A stretch of DNA of 64,000 bases from Eopsaltria australis (GCA_034509425.1 JAVTVJ010000070.1:1922001-1986000); one strand, 5' to 3'; shown: positions 28,168 through 41,959, counted from the stretch's first letter. Made by a program: numbers and translations. The notes: generated by a model not told the origin, from the letters alone.

Positions 28168-28482
28168 TGCCGTGGCTGAACCACAGCAGACAGTCAAGTA
28201 CCATGAAGCCACTTACTCTTCCAACAGAATGAGGAGGAGAGTCAGAAAAAAAGTAAAATAAATTGTTTGAGATAAGGACATTTTAATAATTGAAATAAAG
28301 ATGGACTACTACCATTGCTACTACTATTAATGATAATAAGAAGAATTAATAATGAAAATAAGAGAGGGAGAGAAGAATAAACTTCCGAAAGACAAATGAT
28401 GCACAATGCAATTTCTTACCACCCACTGACCAATGCCCAGCCCAGCCCCAAGCAATCAACCCCTCCCAGCCCACTGCCCCCA
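28168..28482 (-). mobile_element. ERVL-type LTR, R/U5 half, - strand, beginning at its U5 end
   Basis: On the + strand it starts TGCCGTGGCTGAACC, the reverse complement of the usual U5 end of this family (GGTTAAACCACGACA-like). It continues through a GAGAGTCAG...AAGTAAAA segment (28239), TGTTTGAGATAAGGACA (28266), a degraded trinucleotide ATT/CTA tract (28310-28345), and GATGCACAATGCAATTTC (28398) to a C-rich end near 28482. The piece thus runs from the LTR terminus inward to just downstream of where the TATA box should be, and its own U3 is absent. Confidence 0.7.
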
Positions 28483-28567
28483 GCACAACAGAAAATTCAT
28501 CATGGATTAATTATGTCAATGCAGAAAAGAGACAGAAGACTTGTATATTTTCCATTGTTTTCTGTAA

Positions 28568-28604
28568 GACTAGTTTTTCTTAAGTAGACCAGTTTTTCTT
28601 AAGT
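28568..28604. repeat. Two-copy tandem duplication, 19-base period
   Basis: GACTAGTTTTTCTTAAGT at 28568-28585 is repeated as GACCAGTTTTTCTTAAGT at 28587-28604 with one mismatch. Confidence 0.9.
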
Positions 28605-29100
28605 CTCATTTATTTTCATTAGTGGTGGTCGGAAAAACTGATGAAAAGCTTCATTAACAAAACTAATGGTGTAAAAATTGCCCACAAAAGATTAAAAAGA
28701 AGCCTATAAGTGGACAAATTTCCATAAGCTACTGTGCTCATATATTTTAAGATTATTAGTCCAGTTTTTATAGTTATACTTTTTGAAGAGCAAAAAGATT
28801 TGTGTCTGCTTTTTTATTGATAAAAATCAGGAGTGCTTTTCCTCTCTATGTTCCTTTCTGTAGAAATCCAGTGTTTAGAAGGCATTTTAGAGACTTGATA
28901 GCATTATGACATAATAGGTGTTCAGGAATTGGAACCTAATTAGTTAATATAACATATTTTTTTCTTATTCAGATTTCAGTAATATCTGCTTAAAAATTTC
29001 AGAGGAAAGGTGAAGACTAATCATGTCCCTTAGCTTCATATCTAAGGACAGGAAAACATATCAGAGAGTTTTTAGGGAAGAGAAGAGTAAAAACACTGAT

Positions 29101-29136
29101 AAAATAAAATAAAATAAAAATTAAAATAAAATAAAA
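29101..29136. repeat. (AAAAT)n microsatellite, about seven units, interrupted once
   Basis: Pentamer repeats AAAAT fill the segment, with an AAAAATT interruption near 29117. Confidence 0.9.
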
Positions 29137-30718
29137 CAGACATTGCAAATAGTTGAGAAAAATGGTAGATGAGCAGGCAGTTTTTTTCAGTCATACAAAT
29201 CCCACGTTTTATTGTTTGGGATCGGTTTCTAGCTGTTGGAACGTGGTTTATCATGTTTCACTATATTTTAGTGTCATAGACTCATTTTTTTTTCATTTTT
29301 GGAAGGTAGAAAGGGGAAGTGCAAGGAAAACAGGAGAAACACCTCAGTGGTCATTTTCAGTGAGAGGTCTTTATTCCTGAGCTCATGTGGGATTCAATTT
29401 CTGAAGAAAATTTACAGGGATGGAGGGAGACTTGTTACTTTTACTGCGTTTTATGTAGAATAGAGGCAAAGACTTAAGCTGCCTTTAATTTTTTATCTTC
29501 ACTGGAAAGCAGGGAAAAAGAGAAAAGACGGTTGTGTCAGGGCAGGAATCCTCTTTTACAAGGTGTCTTCCCATTTTTCAGCTTTTGAGATGTAGTTGCT
29601 CAAATATGAAATTCCATGATGTATATACAACTTAATGACTTGAAAATTTTACAGTTCCAAATAGTTTTGGTACCAAGGAAAGTATGATTTTTCTCGGCCT
29701 TTCTTTCTTTGATTTTAATAAGATGGCAAACCTTAATTTTGATTTATTTTTCTGAGACACAAGGATATTGCTATTTTTAACAAACAAGAAAAAATGGAAG
29801 GATTAGAATGAGCTTCTTGAGGAACAGTCAGAAACCTCACAAACTCTTTCTACAACAGTATGTCTCACTTTGTTCTTTCTTAATGTATATACAGAGCTAC
29901 ATCTATTTTGAGGAAGTGCACATATAGCAATTATTTTCAAATATAACAGCAATAATACTGAAAAAAATTATACTCCACTGCACATTTATGTCTCATTTCC
30001 CTCTTCCTTAGGTCAAGGTGATTAGAGAAACACATGGGGTAGCTGTTAGTTGCATGGCTTAGAGTATGCTCAGCGTAAGAATCGAAAAACATGGAAAGGC
30101 TAAAAGTATGTTTAATTTGCTTCCCCCTGAACAATTATTTCTGTAATACATGTATGTAGTTTTCTCTTAAGAAAATGAAATCCAGAGAAGTGGTGGACTT
30201 ATGAGGTTAATGATAATTTGTTTCTTAAATACCTGTCTTTTCTATGGGTCACTTTTTCATAAAGAAAACACGTACTCTTCATTTTCAGTCTGTCCTTAAG
30301 AGTTGTGCTGACTGTGCTGCTATCAAGTAAATGGTCTACTAAATGTTAAACCAGAATACATTATAATCCACAGTTATATTCAAAATTTTCAATTCCGTGT
30401 AGGTTTGTGTATATCCAGAAAAAAAAGATGGCAAACCCTTCCATATTGCAATTCATGTTACTGAGTTATGAAGACCAGTATTCAGCCATTTGGAAAGGGA
30501 AGCCCTAATTTATTGTCTTTTTGTGAAGGTAATACTACACAGAATGTGATTAAATGGTTATACACAACTTTTACATCAGGACCATGGTTACATTAAGTGC
30601 ATAAAGTGCACTTTGAGGTCTAAAACAGAAGCATGTTATTTCCGTTTGTGACATAACTTATTTGTTACACTTTTTGCACTGGATATGGATTTAATATACA
30701 TTTGCATATTACACATGT

Positions 30719-30890
30719 GCCATTGAAATGGGCTGACCAAGGGAGGTAGTGGGGTCACCATTCCCTGAAGTTTCCCAAGAAACGACTGGATGTGATGTTG
30801 TGGTTTGTTTGGCACACTGGTGGTGTCAGCCGAAGGTTGGACTTGATGATCTTGGAGATCTTTCCAACCTAACTGATTCTGTGGTTTTCC
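30719..30890 (+). mobile_element. CR1 LINE 3'-end fragment, + strand
   Basis: About 170 bases match the CR1 3' UTR: a GGGCTGACCAAGGGAGG-like start, then CAAGAAACGACTGGATGTG near 30777, a GGTGGTGTC segment, and AAGGTTGGACTTGATGATC near 30833 followed by TTTCCAACCTAACTGATTC near 30861. The element is extremely 5'-truncated and keeps no coding sequence. Confidence 0.85.
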
Positions 30891-33800
30891 AGTCTCTGCA
30901 TAGAGTGATAGCAATGTTCTTTTGAAGGCTGCCTTTATAAACACAACATATTCTTACAGAATAGTCAGCCCTTTGATAAGAGGAGTATGTATAGTGCTTA
31001 GCCATAATGACACCTTTCTTTTCCTGATAAACTTTTATTTGCAAGCAATATAGTAAATATTAATTAAGCCTCATTGTATATCAGAAGCAAATGCTTGCAA
31101 AGGTACCCACAGAAACGTTACATGAATAGATTAAAAATAGTTGTGCAAACTGCATCCTGATAAGGAAGTCCAGTTTTCTTTGCAAATGGTTTGCCACAGG
31201 CATAGTATTAACAGAACAGGAAGACAAATCAGGCATTTCAGCTCCCTGGCTACTCCTTGATCTGATGGGAACTGTTCCTTTTATCTAAATTACTTATTTT
31301 AAGGGTGCCTAATAATCCAATTACACTGCATCTAAAAACCCTGGCCTGTCTTTCTAGGAAGAATGCCAGTGGTAATAACTAGGAATTAATGCCAACAATA
31401 GTCCAGGGTAGTTTTCACAAATTCTCCCCAAATATTTCATGGACATTTATGTGTTAATGTTGTTCATTCAGTGCTCTAGAACAGACTTTGCAATGGCATG
31501 TACCAAATCCTCCCAGCCAGTTTAGCAGTTTACTGTACTAGCAAATCTTTGGTTTATATCCAAAAATGCTATTTTGTCTGCTCATATTGCAAGAAATGCC
31601 CTAGATATTTTCTAACTGCAAGTCTTGTCTGCACTGATTGTGTCCCCCCTGGAAGCTGGCACACTGAGTTACCAAATGATTTCTCAATATTATGCTGAGA
31701 CAGTGGTCTGCTACTGAACAGAGGGAAGAGTGCCAAATATTGTATCATCAGTGCTACTTTCCTTAGCACCTGGGATTTTCTTTGGAAATTTCCCAACCAA
31801 TTACTATGCAGGCCAGAATCTGCTTACCTTATGAGATCTGATGAGATCTCAACCTGAAGAGACACAGATGGTGAGGCATTCCCATCATTACCAGCATCCA
31901 CAAGCAAATGAACTACATTTTATTTAGATCTGCTTTCAAGGAAACTTAATATTTGATGGATATAATTAGGTTAAGTGAGCCCAAATCCAGGACTAGATAT
32001 GGAACTATATTTGCAGTGCACAGATAATAAATCTCAGTTGTGGACATGTGACAGTCCTAATATCTAAAATCTGTGTACACAGCAGAGGGATGTATAAGAA
32101 CGCTGTAACTCATTATTTGGTTGGCCATTGATTATAGGAAAAAAAAGAACAAACTAAAGAGAAAAAAAAAAAACACAGTCCTACCAAATGAAAATAAAAA
32201 ACCAAAACAACTGTGTTTGTGTGAGAGTTTTCATACCTTTCAGAGAACAGGGAAAGAAGAGCTACAGATCTCACTATCAGAAAAAAAATTCTTAAATCTC
32301 TCCTCTGAAACAACTGAACTAACAATGAAGTCCACAGGAGTGATTCCACTCAAAAAGCAGAGGAGAGATAAGAATAGATACACCTTAGGATAGTATGTGA
32401 AGCCTAATCACAGGGTCATTGCAGTTATTCCCACTTTCTGACTGTGAATACCTTATCATTTCACAAACTGGAATAGCTCCCATCTGGCATAGTTTCCAAC
32501 TGTGAACTTACAAGGAGGTATTGCTATTAGATCTACATGAAATTCCATCTATGAAGTCTGAGATACTTGTGTTTCAACATACATTATAGCTAATAAGAGT
32601 CTATATTTTTCTGAGTGATGGGAGGGTCAAGGGGATTTCACATTCATTTTAAATCTTCTAATCATTGTACTATCAAATAAAGAAAAAAAGACAAAAAAAT
32701 CTCTTCAATTTTGCAAGTGATATATCATAAGAGAACACTTTTTTGGCAATGCTGGAATCAGTTGTTTAAACATGTTCCTCGTTTGGTGTCCTGCAAATAT
32801 GGATTCTTGGATTCTGCAGTAAAGATAAAATGTTACAACAACAAAAAACAGATTTAACAAAACTAAAGAAATTAAACATGCTACAAGTGAAATGTTGCTG
32901 TCCCGATTGCATATACATGAAATTAAAGATTTGTACCATCTGCCTCCTCTGGTTTTTTGAACTCCAGAAATTCCTGTCTTTTCTGGCAGTTGTTGCTTTG
33001 CAGTTTTTCAATCATTCCAAAATCTCTCTTGATTTTTCTGTTTTTGAAAGATCTATTTTTTCTTTCACAGAAGTCATTTTGTGATTCTTGTCTCCCTCTA
33101 TATCAGAATGCCTTTCTCATATAGTTGAATTGCAGTGCTTTGGCTCAGAAATGTTACAATCCTTTTCATTGATCACGACCTACGACCCTCATGGAATACC
33201 TGCAATTCATCTACAGCAACAAAAATGAGTCTGCCTTGATACCATTTACCTGCCTCCTTTTTTCAGTAGCTTTGTTGTGTTTCAGGGCTATCATTTCAGC
33301 AGCAGTGAAGCTTTGCTTAAAATATACATATTTCTATCTAGAATGTAGATGAAAGGAATATCAGTCTGATTAATATGCTAAGAAATGTTATCTTTCTGAC
33401 TCACTTTAGGGTGGAAGCAGACAAGCGTTTGAAGAAAGATGCTTTTTGTTTCTCTTGTGTATTCTCCAATCCATAAACAAATACAGAAAAGAATATAAGC
33501 TACCCAAAGGAAGAAAACACTCCCATAAAATGCTAAGACAGGCTTGCTTGCATACCATTGTGTGATAGCCAGCCTCTCAATCCTCTCTGCAATTATGATA
33601 ACATTTTGCTTCACAAAACTGCTGGAATTAGCATATTTAAACATAGTCATTTCAAAGTATGCTGTTTAGCTCAAATTTATCAGCATTTTCATTGCATAAA
33701 ATTTCGTCTTAATAATCCATGAAGGTCAAGCTATTAGCAAGACACACACAAGCTCCCAAAAAACATGCCTGAAGCACAGTGGAAAATTCATGACACTTAA

Positions 33801-34929
33801 GTGACTTGGCTATAATTCCTTTTCATCTCAACAGCCTTTAAAACTCTCCACATGAAAACAGCAATAGCCTTATGACATTTGCAGGGCAGTGTGTTTTCTG
33901 AACGTTTACTTTCTTGACTTTTTTTAACCTAAGGGTAATATTCAATGTCAGCATATTTGCAGAAGTTAAAGGCAGTAACAGAATTCAAAACTGTAATATT
34001 TTTTCATAAGAGCCTTAAAATATTTTTTTTAAATATATACCTATGTATATGTACTAAATTTGCATTTGCACAGTATTTTCTGTGAATAGCCTGGATTTTT
34101 ATGAACAGAAAAGAAAATCCATTTCTGTTTTTAAGTCCTTTTTTATGCTCCACAATAGTATTTCTTATAAATATTTTTTTTCTGAAGTTGTTTCTGTGAA
34201 GTCTGCATGAGGCTGTGAACTTTATAAGTTAATTTATCTAAGAGAAGTTCTATCAGGATTATTTTGACAATTCGTCCTTCAATAGTAAGATCAGAAAATG
34301 AAAGTATTTGACCACTAGGGTTCCCTGTGTTTTGATTTTCGCAATGTAAAACAAACAACTCCCCCAAACAGTCAACAATTTTATATCTGCTTTTCTTCTC
34401 CTACAAATACCACCACTGAGGATCCAATTGCATTCAGATTTCACCCACTCTTGGTTTAGGTTCATGTCATGGATATAAATTGCCTTCTCAATGCCTTTGG
34501 CATTGGATTTAATGAGAAACTTTTGAAACATTTCATGATGTTCTATTTATGGCCCTAATCTTGATCTCCCAGGGACCCCCATACTTTATTTTTAGTTTAC
34601 ATTTAATTCAGATTCATCTCAGATGTTTTGCTGAATACTGTGTGAACACTTTTTCTACCTTACTGATCCATCAGCTGTGCAAAATTCCACGTCATTAGCA
34701 GAGTTAATGGGGCAAGCAAGTGTCCATTTTCTACTGATAGATGCAACCTGATACAAAAGCAGATGAAGTAACAGTTAGTGGAGTTTAATAAAGAAAGGTG
34801 GGGGAGGTTTCTGCTGCACAAGAGTGTTAGGAATGACAGTGGTCAGTGTTAAGGGAGTAGGAAACAGTCTGATGTCAATATCATTTATAATAATTAAGAC
34901 ACATGATCATTACCTGCTGTGTTACAAGT
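30891..34929. other. Intronic sequence with nothing recognised
   Basis: AT-rich intron with A-rich patches near 32.15-32.2 kb. Several 60-100 codon frames on both strands have no recognisable family and are at chance level. Confidence 0.45.
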
Positions 34930-35036
34930 ATCATAGAGTCAGGGAATAATTTAGGTCGGAAAAGACCCCTAAGATCATTGAGTCCAACCATTAACCTGAC
35001 ACTAACAAGTCCATCAAATTCAAATACCTTTTCCCT
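34930..35036 (-). mobile_element. CR1 LINE 3'-end fragment, - strand
   Basis: On the + strand the terminal box TATCATAGAGTCAGGGAAT is followed by AGGTCGGAAAAGACCCCTAA and by GATCATTGAGTCCAACCATT near 34973, the reverse complement of the CR1 3' UTR. Similarity falls away after about 35020. Only about 100 bases remain. Confidence 0.85.
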
Positions 35037-37503
35037 TGCAACTCACTGATATTAACATGCCATCTGAGGGGACTGGGTTGGTGCTGCATGAACTTTTTGC
35101 TCTTGGTGAACCAATTTTAAGCTCAGCTTAAGAATACATTACACTGTGGCCTAAACATTAATGACTAAGTGGTTTCAGTTTTGAGCTGCGTCCTTTACTG
35201 TGATGACTTTAGTTTATTATTTGGTATGTGTTCTGCTGTGAATTTTTTCACAGTAAGTGTAGTTGGTAAGCAGGAAAAGCTGCATTTTGACAAAATAAAT
35301 GCAGTGAACTGGGAACATGTTAGATCACATAACTTTGTTATATCACCCACCTGTGGAAATTATTTCCTCCTGTCCTGTCACTTATATAGAACAGTTTACA
35401 TTCTTGATTACCTACCCACAGGGATCAAGACAATATAATTTTATGTATACTTCTAAAGCTAAAAATAATTCACTCATCCTAGAGCCCAAAAGAAACCAAA
35501 ATTCAGTTATTTCAGCTTAGGTCATCATCTGTGCTCTACTTCCAGGGGTGCAAGGAAATAAGTTTTAGTTCAATGCAATCAAACAAAAAAACCTGACTCC
35601 AAATAATTGCTTGTGTTCCTAGAGATTGTATATGATTATGATTTGTGTTCCTTTGGTCATCAAATCCAAAAGTTTCCTTGAAGTTATAATGGCCAAAGTC
35701 ATAAGTCATTGTATTTTGCATGCTTATATGTGTTTCTAAGTGTCTTTGTCTTTTGTGGCTTCATGTAAAGAGTCTGTGGGCCTAGCTTGATGTCTTTTAC
35801 CTTTTTAATAGAGATGGCTATTTGCTTAAGTGCAGCAAGTTCTTTAGTGCTAGAATTAATGAATAATATTTGCATAGTACATATCAACTCACAGAGGATT
35901 TTTAAACGAAGAGAAATCAGTAACCTAACTGATTTTCTTGTGCTAATTAATATATTTGACTTTATGTAATTCTGATCTATTGTGATTGTCTCTTATTTTT
36001 TTCTAAATAAAAAATTCCTAAAAAAAAGTTCTAGATTAAAGAAGCAATCTATATTTAGATATACCCATCCTATTCTTCTATTTTGTAGCTTACTAAGAAT
36101 GAAATCAAACAAGAAGAGAAGGTTTCTTTTTCAGTGAAGTACTATTGTGTAGAGGAGGATTTTATTATGTTGTTGGTTAGGGAATATATTAGGAGACTTA
36201 CAAATCAAAATGAGGAACTTACCAAGAACTGAAAGAGATTGTAAATTTTAAGTTCATATGAGTCTTAAGCTTAGATTATTTGCCCAGTAGAAGTGAGCCT
36301 GATTAGCTTTCCCTCTCTGTCACATGTCAAGTGTGTGTGTGTACACGCATGTGTCTGGTTAGTGCAAGTCAAATTACAATTTTTCGTGGGAATGTTAAAC
36401 CTTGCAAGATGCAGTGCCCTCCAACAACAAGATCGATTGTGAGTCTTATTTCTACCACCAGCCTCTATGACTTCATATAAAACTCCAGAATTCTGATAAA
36501 CTGTCATGGGGAAAAATGATAAAGTGATTTATACTCAATTTCGCTGGAAGGGAGAAATGCAGAGGCTGTCAGTCTAGGTCTTCAGAACAAATGAGTTACA
36601 GTTCATGAGGCAGCTCAATAAGGCTATCATTTCCCATCAGCTCCTATCACTGACAGCCACAGATTTACTGGATGGGGAAAGAGAAAATGGCTGAGTTTTT
36701 GTGCCAGGTGAGTCGACACTATTACTCCATCAACCAGACTTGTGTAGACAAGAGGCTACCATGAATATTTGATAGTAGCTTCTTCCCATAAGTGCCTGTA
36801 GACAGTAGTAAAGCTGTTCTTTCATTTGTATAAGAAAGCTTTCCATCTCTCTGTTTGGATCCAGTTGAAAATGTCCATTTGTAAACCGCTAAGGTTTCTG
36901 TGATTTATTTTGTGAGCGTGCCTTTGTTTCATTCAGCAGTCTGTTTTGTGCCACATGCCTTATTTATAGCCCTTGTTGAAAAAACAAAGAATCCTCAATC
37001 TGCTGGGATTTCGTATACAATGCATTTGTCACTATCCATCTCACAAGACTACAATACACACACGGCCTGAGAGCCACCTGTGCATGCCCAGAGGAAAGAG
37101 GACTTTCATCTGCCACAATTACAAATTGTTAGAAATATCTATGTTCCAGTTCCAGGAAGAAAAAGATTCAGGTCAAAGTTGAAGTACTTGCTCTGTATGC
37201 GCTCATGTTAAAATAGTTCAGAATAAATTACTTCTTTATTATCCCAGGTTTCTCTTGCACAGAACTTTCCTGGCAATTGTTGGTGTCTGCACAAAAAGAT
37301 ACTATGTGTGCTACCTGCATTATTTTGGGGATGTTTGCACAGCCAAATTTCTTAACAGAAATTCAGATTTGCTTTACTAATGCATGCTAAAATATTTAGC
37401 TTTTCTCTAATCATTATTATCAGTAATGGATTTGGTCCCTAGATGTCAGCATTAAACATTCTCTTAGGCTGCATTGTTGTGCTACAAGGGTGAGATAAAA
37501 GAC
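35037..37503. other. Intronic sequence with nothing recognised
   Basis: AT-rich intron. A short GT/CA patch at about 36,331-36,353 is the only simple repeat noted. Confidence 0.45.
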
Positions 37504-38010
37504 TTATAGAATCATAGAATATCCTTAGTTGGAAGAGATCAATCAGGATCATTTAATCCAACTCTTAGCTCTGCACAGGATCATGTCCAAGAGTCACACC
37601 ATGTGCCTGAGAGCATTGCTCAAATGCTTCTTGAACTCTGCCAGGTTTGGTCCTGTGACCACTTTCCAGGGGAGCCTGTTCCAGTGCCCAACCACACTCA
37701 GGGTGAAGAACCTTTTCCTAACGTCCAACCTAAACCTCCCCTGACATAACCTCAGGCCATTTCCTCAGGTCCTGTCGCTGGTCACCACAGACAAGAGATC
37801 AGTGTCTGCCCCTCCTCTTCCCCTCATGAGGAAGTTGTAACTGCAATGAGGTCTCCCCTCAATCTCCTCTTCTCCAGGCTAAACAAACCAAGTGACCTCA
37901 GTTGCTCCTCATATGACTTTCCCTCCAGACCCTTCCCCATCTTCACGGCTCTCCTTTGGAAGCTTTCTAATAGTTCAATGTCTTCTTTATATTGTGGTGC
38001 CCAAAACTCG
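37504..38010 (-). mobile_element. CR1 LINE, 3' UTR plus end of ORF2, - strand
   Basis: About 500 bases. The + strand starts with the terminal ATAGAATCATAGAATATCC box. The CR1 3' UTR follows, then the end of ORF2, whose - strand translation reads [20 protein letters not shown] and [19 protein letters not shown]. These are classic CR1 reverse transcriptase C-terminal words. The frame runs on into flanking sequence at the right, where the element is 5'-truncated. Low divergence and a nearly open frame suggest this is one of the younger copies here. Confidence 0.9.
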
Positions 38011-39487
38011 TGGGTGTTATGGCTAGGCTTCTTTTTAAGCGAGAGATATACTCCCAAAGGAGAATTTAATATGACAGTTATAAACAAAGCTGTGATGTTC
38101 TCACTCTTACTTATATTTCTTGTTTACCTGATTCTATGTGCAAGTCTATATTGTGAATCAAACATTACTATACCTGTATCAGTCAACAGAACTATATCTC
38201 TGTCCCTGATTATCTGCAGAAATGAGACAGACTCCAAGTCTTTGCTTGTGTTCATAACTTAGACAAAAATATTTTAAATACATATTCAGTTACAGAAAAT
38301 TCTTCCATCATATGCCCACTGAAAATAAAAGTTGAAGAGTTGACACAAAAAAAACAACGGTTTAAATTATTATCAAATATGTCTCTCACTATGTATTGGG
38401 TCTGGCTGAGATGGTGTTTCATTTTACAATCTAAGAAAACCATGGCTATCCAGGCATTGCAGATCTGACTAACCTAGTACCAAAAGAGTTAATGATGGCA
38501 GACTTTATTTGATTTCTTTTTATCTTGCTATGAAGATTTAGAATAACATTAAACCTTTCTATATTTATGGAAAAGTGCAGATAAGACAAATATTGATAAT
38601 ATTGAAATGATGGTTTCTTACCTGGAATTTTAAACCACTGCTAGTTGTTTTGTTTTGCCTAGGTTATTTTCCCATGTGCTTGAGCCATTCCTGTCACTAC
38701 TAATAGGTACCATTTCTTTTTTCAAATACTGCTCTGCTTTCATTTGCTTAAATGACTGAAAGCTGTGTACCAGCTCTATCTTTAATCTTTTTCTTTTAAG
38801 CTTTGAGAATCTCAGTAAATACACTTTTGAAAATAGAAAAAAAAAAAATTCAAAGTCAGATCAGATTAACGGGTTTGTCATTTCATAGACCATTTTTCAT
38901 CCAGGAGTAATAAATACAAAGAAACAGTTTCTGATTTGTATTCCTCTCTCCCGGAGCTGGAGAGGGCTGAAAAGCAAAGTGTGTCATAAGTGCATCAAAC
39001 TCTGTCTAGACAGAGTAAGGAAAGGACAGGATGATTACAATCATGGAGTCCTTATGTTTCTTATCAGTCTTCTGTCCTCTTAAACTCTAGAGAACATAGG
39101 GAAATTCACATTAATCTAGTCTGAGAAATCCTAACAAACCTATCACCATATGTTTTTCCACTCCTTTTGTTTCTTCATTTAGTTGAACTCAGAAGATAAT
39201 GATCCTACAGCTGAGCCTGAAAATTCTCCATGTAAGGAGCAGAAACTCATAGGGATCCCTGCATCACTTCAGATTCTGTCTTTTTAAGTTCACATAACTG
39301 ACCATGAAAAGGGATAACAAACTAGGATACCAATGTTCCATGAGTATTATCTCACTGCAACTGTTCCCAGCTCTCTACAATGACTGAAGAATGGAGCATG
39401 AACTGGAAGAACTGCATTTTTTTCAGAATATCAGATGATTTTTCACTTTCTGGAACATCCTGTACCTCTGTGTGTGAATATTATGGC

Positions 39488-39604
39488 AGAAAGGCAAGGC
39501 AAGGAAATGGAGAAGGGGATGAGGAAAGAAGGCAAAAATGGAAAGAGAAGGAGCAAAGAACAGGAAGGGGAAAGGTGGAAAGAGAAAGGAAAATGGAGAG
39601 AAAA
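39488..39604 (+). repeat. Purine-rich low-complexity tract
   Basis: About 117 bases with roughly ten pyrimidines, made of GGAAA, AGAAGG and GGAGA words. Such strand-biased tracts can adopt triplex forms in principle. No longer-range periodicity is clear. Confidence 0.85.
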
Positions 39605-41959
39605 CCATGCATGTCAGGTTTCTCAGCTAGTAGACAGTCCAGGAAGAATCTTTAATTATAACTTGAGTTGAGGTTATTGCTCAGGAGTGATTTCTCTTTG
39701 AATTTCATTGAAGTTTCAAATTGATTTGTGTTTTTTGTAGCCTCGGCTGTGAAGCATGAACTACAAATCATATGTTTATGAAGACTTCCAAAACTTGAGG
39801 TGGCAATTTCTCATTTGAGCCAAGATTTTGTCTAATTTTATCCTGTTTTTCACTTCCCTAAGAAGTGTCCATCTTGACTGAGAGTGCTGGGGAAGTATTT
39901 TCCCATCTTTCCTAACTATAACTGACTATTAGACAAATCTGATACATAGTTCTGAAATTTTCTGAATCAGGATTTGAATTTGAAGAATGTTCTGAAATAT
40001 TCTTTTAAGAGCTCTGATGGTAGTTAGTACACCTTTAGTTTTTGCCATATTTCCCAAATGAGCTATATCCCTTTAGAGATTTTGGATCTCAAATGAGATT
40101 CCCGATCTGCAATGCAAGACAAAATAAATTTGCAGTTTTAGTCCACAGTTCACATTTGAAAGATATTTGTGTCACAGAACCGCTATGAAAGCTGGCAAGA
40201 CTAACAGCAGAAGAAAACCAGAACTGAGATAATCAGGCAGGAGAAATGTATAGCTGAAGAGTATCACATGGGCATTTCCACATTGCCTGCCTGAGTGCCT
40301 TCCCACGATTTCTGGCACCGGTTCTGGTATTTTTAAAATTTTTTTAAACATCTTATTGAATGAGAGTCTTATTCTTTGCCTCTGATTTTGTGCTCCCAAG
40401 GACAAAAAACCCAAATATGTGGGGTTTTAACTAAAGTCTGTAGAAAACCAAAGGATTTGAAGTCAGTGCAACAATATCCCGCCTTCTATACTTGAATTAG
40501 CCCTTTTGTACAAATAGTAGATATTAAAGTTATCTTCAGGAAGAAGTATCTTGTGAATCCCTCAGTTACAGTATTCAGGTGAATATGTGCATGATTATAT
40601 GATATTATCTCAATTTTATTTTCCAGTAAAATTTTAAGAGCTGTTACAGTAAGAGAGCCTATGAAAAAAAGATAAGAACTTACTAGAAGGTAGTAATTGC
40701 TGTCACAGTTATTCATGGATTAATTATATAAATTCTGCTGTAAAACTGGGCTTGTAAGAATGCAGCTGCTGAGCCATTTTCAATCTCCATGCAGTTGTAC
40801 AGCTAGTGATAGGTGAATCTGTCACCAAATTGCATCATTTCACTTTTCTCACATAGACTAACATGAAAGTCCTTTGCAGGGTGAGGAAGTGTGTATCTTG
40901 CTCAGGGATCAAATAATTTACTTTCTAGTACTTGAATCACTACTCAGATTTCTTTGTTGTATTCTCTGTTTTCCAGTAATAGAGTGCTGTTTCTTTACAG
41001 AATTCAAGGTGCAGCATGTCAACTTCTCCATTTCTTGAAGTAAAATCATAATGGGTAATAAAGAAGAAAATTGGACCCTATACATGGTCCAGCTAGATGA
41101 GAGCCACAGTAGGAATGCTGTTGCTTTATTGATTTGAGCTTTAATAATCTAGATTTTCCAGCAGTGTTCAAGGATTAGAATAGAATCAACAGTGAGGAAA
41201 GATTGAAATGTTTATTATAAAGTTGAGGAAGTCCTTAGAGAATACCATCCTTGTACGAGCAGAAGCCTTTAATGTTAACTATCTAATGATACTATTTTTA
41301 TTCTGCTAACTTTAAACAAGCCTATGGAAGTTAATTTCTTTTAATCCATAATAAGAAAAATTAAAATGAGGCCACAATTAACAACAGATAAACATCAAAG
41401 GCAAAGGCACGTCTTGGCATGGATGATTTTTGTAAGCCTGCCATCATGGTTATGGCAGAGAAAATTCCAGAGAAAGGATAAATTTTGTTCTTTTTTATCC
41501 ATATCACCTGATAAACCAACAGTAAGGAAATTACACAGGGCTAGATTTATTGGATTTATATGACACGAGATCGAGTTATACACCACTCCTCAGACACAGT
41601 TCTGGCAATAACTGGATGGTGCAAACCATTATGAAATACCTGCCTGTGAGGTGTAATTCACTTGAACATTGCAATGCCACGTACTCTACAAAGCCTAATG
41701 AATAAGAGTCAGGGCCCAAAGTGGAGTCCACATCTCTCAGCTACATTTGTTGCTTAGGCTAACATATTTCTGGAGATGAAACAAAGGATGCTGATCATCA
41801 GCAGGAGGAAAGGGACAATTCCAGCTGTGGATATGTTTTAGCGAGTTTCAGAGATGCAGGTATAACAGGTGCAGATGTAACAGCATCGCCTCCTTCCCCT
41901 CCTGTCTCCAAACTCATAGCCTACAGTACTTTGTGGAACTGGATCATGGTCCCCATTGC

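Larger units (their letters stand above)
28483..30718. other. Intronic sequence with small repeats only
   Basis: AT-rich intron. Apart from a 19-base-period duplication at 28,568 and an AAAAT microsatellite at 29,101 I see nothing to name. Confidence 0.45.

Noticed and set aside
30604..30615. 12-base palindrome AAAGTGCACTTT
   Set aside because: Short AT-rich palindromes of this size are expected several times in 64 kb.
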